This document shows positions 59,695 to 64,000 of a stretch of DNA of 64,000 bases, one piece after another. The notes under the pieces were generated by a model that worked only from the letters and a program-made list of their open reading frames with translations, had not been told where the DNA came from and searched no databases. Location of the stretch: positions 493,001-557,000 of the forward strand of contig NZ_CP060202.1 in assembly GCF_014250515.1 (NCBI RefSeq), written 5' to 3'. Position 1 is the stretch's first letter. Every line of letters begins with the position of its first letter. Source of the stretch: Hymenobacter sediminicola (GTDB lineage Bacteria; Bacteroidota; Bacteroidia; Cytophagales; Hymenobacteraceae). A program made the position numbers and the translations under genes.

Positions 59695-60378
59695 CTACAG
59701 CGGATTTTTGAGAAGCTGCGGAAAGGCTTTGCGGAATTTCAGCACCTTCGGAGTCGAGACAGACTGCACATAGGGGTTGTCGCCGTGCAGGCGGAAATAG
59801 CCCTGGTGATAGTCTTCGGCGGGCCAGAACTTAGTGAAGGGCGCCACCTGCGTTACAATAGGATTCGGGTAGTGCTTGGAGGCGTTGACGCGCCGGATAG
59901 TGGCGTCGATGAGCTGCTTTTCCTGCGGCGTGCGGTAAAAGGCAATAGAGCGGTACTGTGCCCCCGCATCAGGACCCTGGCGGTTGAGAGTGGTGGGGTC
60001 GTGGCCGGCCAGAAAAAACACATCCAGAAGCTGCTGGTAACTAATTTGCTTCGGGTCGTAATACACCTGGAAGCTTTCGGCGTGGTCGGTGCGGCCGCTG
60101 CCTACCTGTTCGTAAGTAGGGTTGGCCTCCTTACCGCCTGCGTAGCCTGATACCACATATTTCACGCCTTTCAGCTCCTCAAATACTTCCTCGGTACACC
60201 AGAAGCAGCCGCCCGCCAGTGTAGCTACCGCCAACCCTTTGGCCTGAGTATCGGTGGGCAGGCCGCCGGCCGTAGAGCGGCTTAGCGTCTGGGCATCGGC
60301 GGGGCGCTGCTGCGAGCAGGCAGCTGTCAGGAGAAGCAGCCCCAGAATGTAGGATTTTAGTTTTAGCAACGAACTCAT
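59695..60378 (-). CDS. msrA: Peptide methionine sulfoxide reductase A, lipoprotein form
   Basis: A 227-residue enzyme that reduces Met-S-sulfoxide in proteins. The N-terminus has a hydrophobic run and LLLLTAAC, a good lipobox, so it works in the envelope. The catalytic Cys is in LAGGCFWCTEEVFEELKGV; further signatures are GYAGGKEANPTYEQVGSGRTDHAESFQVYYDP and YRSIAFYRTPQEKQLI. The resolving Cys positions at the C-terminus are not evident, so it may use a distinct regeneration route. Full length for the family with signal. Stands alone. Confidence 0.94.
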   Translation of the reverse strand: MSSLLKLKSYILGLLLLTAACSQQRPADAQTLSRSTAGGLPTDTQAKGLAVATLAGGCFWCTEEVFEELKGVKYVVSGYAGGKEANPTYEQVGSGRTDHAESFQVYYDPKQISYQQLLDVFFLAGHDPTTLNRQGPDAGAQYRSIAFYRTPQEKQLIDATIRRVNASKHYPNPIVTQVAPFTKFWPAEDYHQGYFRLHGDNPYVQSVSTPKVLKFRKAFPQLLKNPL

Positions 60379-60657
60379 TGGGAATAGGGAAGGGAGTGAA
60401 AACGGACCAACTTACGTAGTGCACCTGCTGCCGGACGTAGTATGCTGAGCCCGAAACAAGTATTGGAGGCTGAACCGTTCCAGGCCGGCAAGCCCAACCA
60501 ACAAGCCCTTGGAGGCCCTGTGCCTGAACTTGAGCCGCCAAGGAAGCAGATATGCATAAGAGCCTGCTTGGCTGAATGTTTTCAGCGTAAGCCCAACAGT
60601 TGATAACCCTGCTTACTTATCTGTCGTAACACAGTTTTCTTCAAATTAATATTGATT

Positions 60658-60921
60658 ATGTCAAATTCAGATCCGCTGGAGAGTACCGGATTGCCGGCTG
60701 CCGACAGTCCGCGGGTACGGGAGCAAACGGCAGCTCACCTGCGCAGCTTTCATAAGGAGCATGTGCATCAGCTGGGCCAGAGCGAGATGTTGAAAGCCTA
60801 TTGCCAGGCTATCAGCAACTGGATACTTAACCCGAATACCAATGCGTACCAGATTGAAATGCTCTGCGACGAGATTTATCACGTAGCCCGCAGCGAAGAC
60901 CTGGGAGAATGGGAGCTGTAA
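60658..60921 (+). CDS. Hypothetical protein, 87 aa
   Basis: Starts MSNSDPLESTGLPAADSPRV. A disordered, charged start is followed by helical segments (EQTAAHLRSFHKEHVHQLGQ, LKAYCQAISNWILN, AYQIEMLCDEIYHVARSED). No known motif. Codon use fits the genome and the frame ends in a plain stop. The in-frame TTG at 60652 adds two residues; ATG 60658 is chosen. Not recognised. Confidence 0.5.
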   Translation: MSNSDPLESTGLPAADSPRVREQTAAHLRSFHKEHVHQLGQSEMLKAYCQAISNWILNPNTNAYQIEMLCDEIYHVARSEDLGEWEL

Positions 60922-61280
60922 GCTGATGCGCGCCAGACAAAAACAAGCTGGAATTACCGCAGCACGCGTTGATGCACGGCAATGCCAGTTGGTTGACAGC
61001 AGAAACAGTAGAGGAGACAAAGCCCGGTATCCCATGAAAATGGGACAGAGTCGGAAACGCGCAGGGAAGCAGGACTACTTGCGGCAGTAGTACCAGCCAC
61101 GGGCCAGACGGCCGGCTACCTGGTGTATTTGCATACCTGAGGAGTAGCGTGAAACTCTCTCTTAAACAACGAATTTGCCGGTACAAAGGCAAGCTCGTCA
61201 CAGAAAGATCACGCAACGGCACCCCGGATTGCCGGTATGCCGTTGCTTTCTCCCGATCTACCAGTGGATGTAACGCCAGT
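60922..61280. other. Intergenic region, nothing recognised
   Basis: About 360 nt between convergent genes. A short hairpin tcccat-GAAA-atggga lies at 61031-61046 without a U-tract. Frames crossing here look non-coding. Confidence 0.4.
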
Positions 61281-61988
61281 TTAGCGCCGGTACGGAAAGC
61301 TGCGGCGGGCGGCTTTCACTAGGTCTTTGCTGAGGCGCTCCGGGTTGAGGGAGGCACTACCGGCGCGCTCGTAGTCGAAGCGCCATGTGAGCTGGCCGTT
61401 GCGGCAGTCATGTAGCATCAGGTTGGTAGTAGCCGTATTGGAGGGCAGACCAGCCGTAACACCGTCGTTGAGCAGGATGCGGGCGGCCAGATTGATGCCG
61501 TTGGGCATGGGTTGGTAGAGCAGCGTCTGGCCCGACAACAGTGCATCGACTCCTAAGGCTTGCTGCAACTCCTGCATCGTGTGGTTGGGCAGGTTCTCGT
61601 AGGTGATGCCAGCCGCCAGCAGGCGTTTGTTGGTTTCGCGTACATCCTGAAACTGCACGGTATAGCCATTGCCGGGTTGCTGGGCCTGCAGCTGGTCCTG
61701 CACTTGCTGTTGCAACTGATAGCCTAAGTTGCGCCGCTCCAGCAGCTGTGCCGCCGTCCAGTTCTGCTGATGCTTTTTCACGTCCTCTTCGCTCGGATTC
61801 GGCCCGGCGTAGCGGATGTCACGCAGACGAAGGCGGTCCTGTTCCACTTCAAACGGCATAATGGCTACCGTGCGGTGCGCGGTGAGGGCCGGCGCATCCA
61901 GCGTGTTGGTCGTGTAAGCCTGGCGGGTGCAGGCAGTAGCAGCCAGCAGACTGCCGGCTAACAGAAAACAGTAAACAAAGCGTGGCAT
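61281..61988 (-). CDS. CsgG/LpoB-like lipoprotein
   Basis: A 235-residue lipoprotein (signal MPRFVYCFLLAGSLLAATAC with lipobox ATAC). HRTVAIMPFEVE after the signal is the start typical of CsgG, LpoB and GNA1162-like proteins, whose core is a Rossmann-like half-barrel with a later segment here AGITYENLPNHTMQELQQALGVDALLSGQTL. These proteins bind peptidoglycan enzymes or form secretion parts in the outer membrane. No curli or secretion genes are next to it. Family call by motif only. Confidence 0.65.
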   Translation of the reverse strand: MPRFVYCFLLAGSLLAATACTRQAYTTNTLDAPALTAHRTVAIMPFEVEQDRLRLRDIRYAGPNPSEEDVKKHQQNWTAAQLLERRNLGYQLQQQVQDQLQAQQPGNGYTVQFQDVRETNKRLLAAGITYENLPNHTMQELQQALGVDALLSGQTLLYQPMPNGINLAARILLNDGVTAGLPSNTATTNLMLHDCRNGQLTWRFDYERAGSASLNPERLSKDLVKAARRSFPYRR

Positions 61989-62128
61989 ACGAGGCTACGA
62001 AGTAGGAGTGAAAGCAAACAGGTTAGGAAATAGATGAGGGGAAAGCCGATGAAGTTGCCTCGCCCGTTTTACCTTACGGCGGAGCTGTTATCGGCTAACC
62101 GGAGCGCAAAAAGTAAACCAAGAAAGTT

Positions 62129-62599
62129 ATGTGGCCTTTCGCCAAGCGCCGTTCAACGCCCTTCCTTTCTGAAAGCTTAAAGCATATTATCAGCCAGAGC
62201 CGCGAAGTGGCCATCTGCTCACGCAACGATTTTGTGGGTGCCGAGCATCTGCTGATGGCTGTTCTGGCCGAACCCACGACGTCGGCTGCCCGCGTGCTCG
62301 ACCACCTGCTGGTGAGTCCACAGCTGTTTGGGCTGTGCCTGGAAGCACACATAGCGGCATACCAACTAGCACCGGAAGAGCCGCCGCCCAGTGGCAGCTT
62401 GCCTCTGACCAAAGAGCTAGAACACGCTTTTAGCAACTGCGGCCGCGTAGCCCGCGAAATGGGCACCATTGAAATAGAAGCCCTGCACCTGTTGCCGCCG
62501 CTGCTGGCACTGCCCAACGGGGCTGTGGCCAAACTGGGTGCCGAGTTTGGGCTGACATTCGAGGTGCTGCTGCCGCTGCTCAAACCATCGGCAGCATAG
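62129..62599 (+). CDS. Stand-alone Clp N-terminal domain protein
   Basis: A 156-residue protein. It is a double Clp_N repeat: FLSESLKHIISQSREVAICSRNDFVGAEHLLMAVLAEPTTSAARVL and PLTKELEHAFSNCGRVAREMGTIEIEALHLLPPLLAL, the two helical bundles by which ClpA/ClpC receive adaptors and substrates. No AAA+ or ClpP-binding region follows. It may compete with ClpC for adaptors, or act as an adaptor itself. ATG 62129. Confidence 0.78.
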   Translation: MWPFAKRRSTPFLSESLKHIISQSREVAICSRNDFVGAEHLLMAVLAEPTTSAARVLDHLLVSPQLFGLCLEAHIAAYQLAPEEPPPSGSLPLTKELEHAFSNCGRVAREMGTIEIEALHLLPPLLALPNGAVAKLGAEFGLTFEVLLPLLKPSAA

Positions 62600-62742
62600 C
62601 AAACAGAGGAAGCGCGCCACAGTATTTCTCGGTATCTTGATGGTCCCCTTTCGCTGCGGCCGGCTTTTACATTAGAAGTGGCACTTTTTCAGCAGAACTG
62701 GGTGTTGGCCCTACACTGTTCCATTCGCTTAATCGTTTGCTT

Positions 62743-63192
62743 ATGAAATTCTTAACGCTTGCCTGTGTGTTTGGCGGATGTAGCATGCTGGCCGCCGCGC
62801 CGGTAGTAGCCGGAAATCCGACGGGAACTTCTTCCGTAACGGTGGTAGTGTCGGCGCTGGCTTCCTCGCAGTCGGTAGTGAAGCTCTACTTCTACAACCT
62901 GCGCGACCAGTTTCTCAAGCCACAAGGCTATGCGTTTAAGAAGGTGGTGCAGCCTGGCGGCCAGCGCCAGATTACGCTGCCCGTTGATCTGCCGCACGGC
63001 GAGTGGGCCGTGGCCATCACGCAGGACATGAACAACAACGACAAGCTGGACAAGAATTTCGTGGGCATCCCGACCGAGCCGTTTGCCTTCTCCAACAACG
63101 TGCGCCCCGTAATGGCCCCACCCGATTTCAACGAGTGCAAGTTTGTGGTGGCCGGCCCCGGCAAAGTGGTCAGCATCGTCCTGACCAAGTAA
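62743..63192 (+). CDS. DUF2141 secreted protein
   Basis: A 149-residue protein with a signal peptide (MKFLTLACVFGGCSMLAAAPVVAG). The rest fits DUF2141: SVVKLYFYN, GQRQITLPVDLPHGEWAVAITQDMNNNDKLDKNFVGIPTEPFAFSNN and a P-x-F-x-x-x-x-F end (PPDFNECKFVV). The HxDxNxNxKxD-like loop may bind a metal, although His is replaced by Gln here (QDMNNNDKLD). Function unknown. ATG 62743 is preferred to the TTG at 62737. A strong hairpin follows. Confidence 0.85.
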   Translation: MKFLTLACVFGGCSMLAAAPVVAGNPTGTSSVTVVVSALASSQSVVKLYFYNLRDQFLKPQGYAFKKVVQPGGQRQITLPVDLPHGEWAVAITQDMNNNDKLDKNFVGIPTEPFAFSNNVRPVMAPPDFNECKFVVAGPGKVVSIVLTK

Positions 63193-63216
63193 GCGCCGTT
63201 ACTTTTTCATCAGTAT

Positions 63217-63280
63217 AAGCCAAAGCGGATTTCCGGTTTGCCGCCTTCTATCAGGCCACGCCGGAAATTCGCTTTGGCTT
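63217..63280 (+). terminator. Large hairpin, likely terminator, after DUF2141
   Basis: A near-perfect 20-bp stem (63217-63236 with 63261-63280) with a 24-nt loop, followed by TTTTCC. Not similar to palindromes B-D. Confidence 0.7.
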
Positions 63281-63324
63281 TTCCATGCCGACGGGGTTTC
63301 TTGCACTTCGTCCATTCCCAGCAC

Positions 63325-64000
63325 ATGCGTAAGCTCCTGTTGCCCGCCCTGGCGGCCCTGGCTTCGGCCGTGGCCGGCCACGCCCAAAGCCTGCCCATCC
63401 TCGACCAGAATCCGCCGGCCCTGCGCTGGCAGCAGGTGAGCACGCCACATTTTCGGGTGCTGTACCCGGCTGGGCTGGAAGAGGCGGCGCAACGCACAGC
63501 TACCCGGCTGGAGCAAGTGTATGGCCCCGGCGCGGCTACGCTCAGCGTCAGTCCGCGCCCCATTTCGGTGGTGATGCAGACGCGTACTAGTGTCAGCAAT
63601 GGCTTCGTGACGTTTCTGCCGCGCCACGCCGAGTTTTTCATCACTCCGCAGCAGGGCATGGGCCTCGGCACTGTCGATTGGCTGGATGGGCTGGTGGTGC
63701 ACGAGTATCGGCACGTGGGGCAGTTTGAGAAGGGCCGGCAGGGAATCGGCCGTTTCCTGAGCCCCTTGCTCGGAGATGGAGCACTGGGTGTGGCGGCGGT
63801 AGGCGTGCCGCAGTGGTTTTTTGAGGGTGACGCCGTGGGCACCGAAACGGCCCTCACGCGCAGTGGCCGGGGCCGGATTCCGGAGTTTGGCGTGGGCCTG
63901 CGCGCCAACCTGCTTTCCGGCCGCTTCTACAACTACCAGAAAGCCGCCAATGGCTCCCTGCGTGACCAGGTGCCCAACTGGTACGTGCTCGGCTACTACC
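63325..64000 (+). CDS. Secreted protein with HExxH motif (C-terminus cut by window edge)
   Basis: The first 225 codons of an exported protein: signal peptide MRKLLLPALAALASAVAGHAQ, then PHFRVLYPAGLEEAAQRTATRLEQVY, SVVMQTRTSVSNGFVTFLPRHAEFFITP, and LVVHEYRHVGQFEKGRQG. HEYRH is an HExxH zinc-binding motif in the right setting after a helix. Longer relatives in this phylum combine such a domain with a beta-propeller; that part would lie beyond 64000. ATG 63325. Confidence 0.7.
   Translation, partial: MRKLLLPALAALASAVAGHAQSLPILDQNPPALRWQQVSTPHFRVLYPAGLEEAAQRTATRLEQVYGPGAATLSVSPRPISVVMQTRTSVSNGFVTFLPRHAEFFITPQQGMGLGTVDWLDGLVVHEYRHVGQFEKGRQGIGRFLSPLLGDGALGVAAVGVPQWFFEGDAVGTETALTRSGRGRIPEFGVGLRANLLSGRFYNYQKAANGSLRDQVPNWYVLGYY

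Overview
The window looks like a chromosomal segment of a Hymenobacter-like member of the Bacteroidota (Cytophagales). The evidence is GC-rich coding sequence with AT-rich gaps, near absence of Shine-Dalgarno sites, promoters of the Bacteroidota form TTTG-N20-TAnnTTTG (clearest before the tRNA-Arg and before a candidate small RNA), type IX secretion (T9SS) sorting domains, and families typical of the phylum (DUF4468, DUF2141, DUF6268, DUF5706/PycTM). No transposase, integrase, CRISPR array, rRNA or phage module was seen.

Layout. 1-4.3 kb: a truncated secreted protein, a lipoprotein nuclease, a DUF4468 protein, and a region rich in hairpins with one well-supported small-RNA candidate, a 35-codon ORF and a structured leader. 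4.3-17.3 kb: a co-directional nucleotide supercluster, pyrD-like, pyrF, an unknown 85-aa gene, pyrE, then purL, purQ, purC, an NTF2-like gene, purD, purN, purF, purM. These genes make UMP precursors and carry out most steps from PRPP to SAICAR; purE, purK, purB and purH are not here. Palindromic intergenic repeats separate the last genes. 17.4-22 kb: a small HMA protein, a TPR histidine kinase, and three tandem secreted VOC-like paralogues in AT-richer DNA. 22.4-33.3 kb: YitT, a large transporter-like/HEAT/cyclic-nucleotide-binding protein, pncB, DUF1345, a STAS-like protein, two divergent NarL-type response regulators with almost identical HTH-coding DNA, tRNA-Arg(CCT), and an HD-PycTM protein.

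33.5-44.7 kb: a phosphoesterase fused to an Omp85-type barrel, a DUF6268 barrel, two small paralogues flanking a GT-C membrane enzyme, a DUF3850/ASCH protein, ppk1 and sixA. 44.8-56.3 kb: two paralogous T9SS-exported M43 metalloproteases, hflX, a membrane cytochrome c, a family 4 glycosyltransferase, rfbC, murF and a large FG-GAP T9SS protein. 56.4-64 kb: an omega-amidase and aminotransferase pair (glutamine transaminase route), a PAS-only protein, a lipoprotein MsrA, small unknowns, a CsgG/LpoB-like lipoprotein, a stand-alone Clp N-domain, DUF2141, and a truncated HExxH protein.

Most notable for follow-up: the pyrD-like protein that lacks the residues expected of a dihydroorotate dehydrogenase, the orphan HD-PycTM protein without a cyclase, the 150-nt small-RNA candidate, the palindrome family (one copy supplies the C-terminus of PurN), the VOC triplet, and the response-regulator pair.
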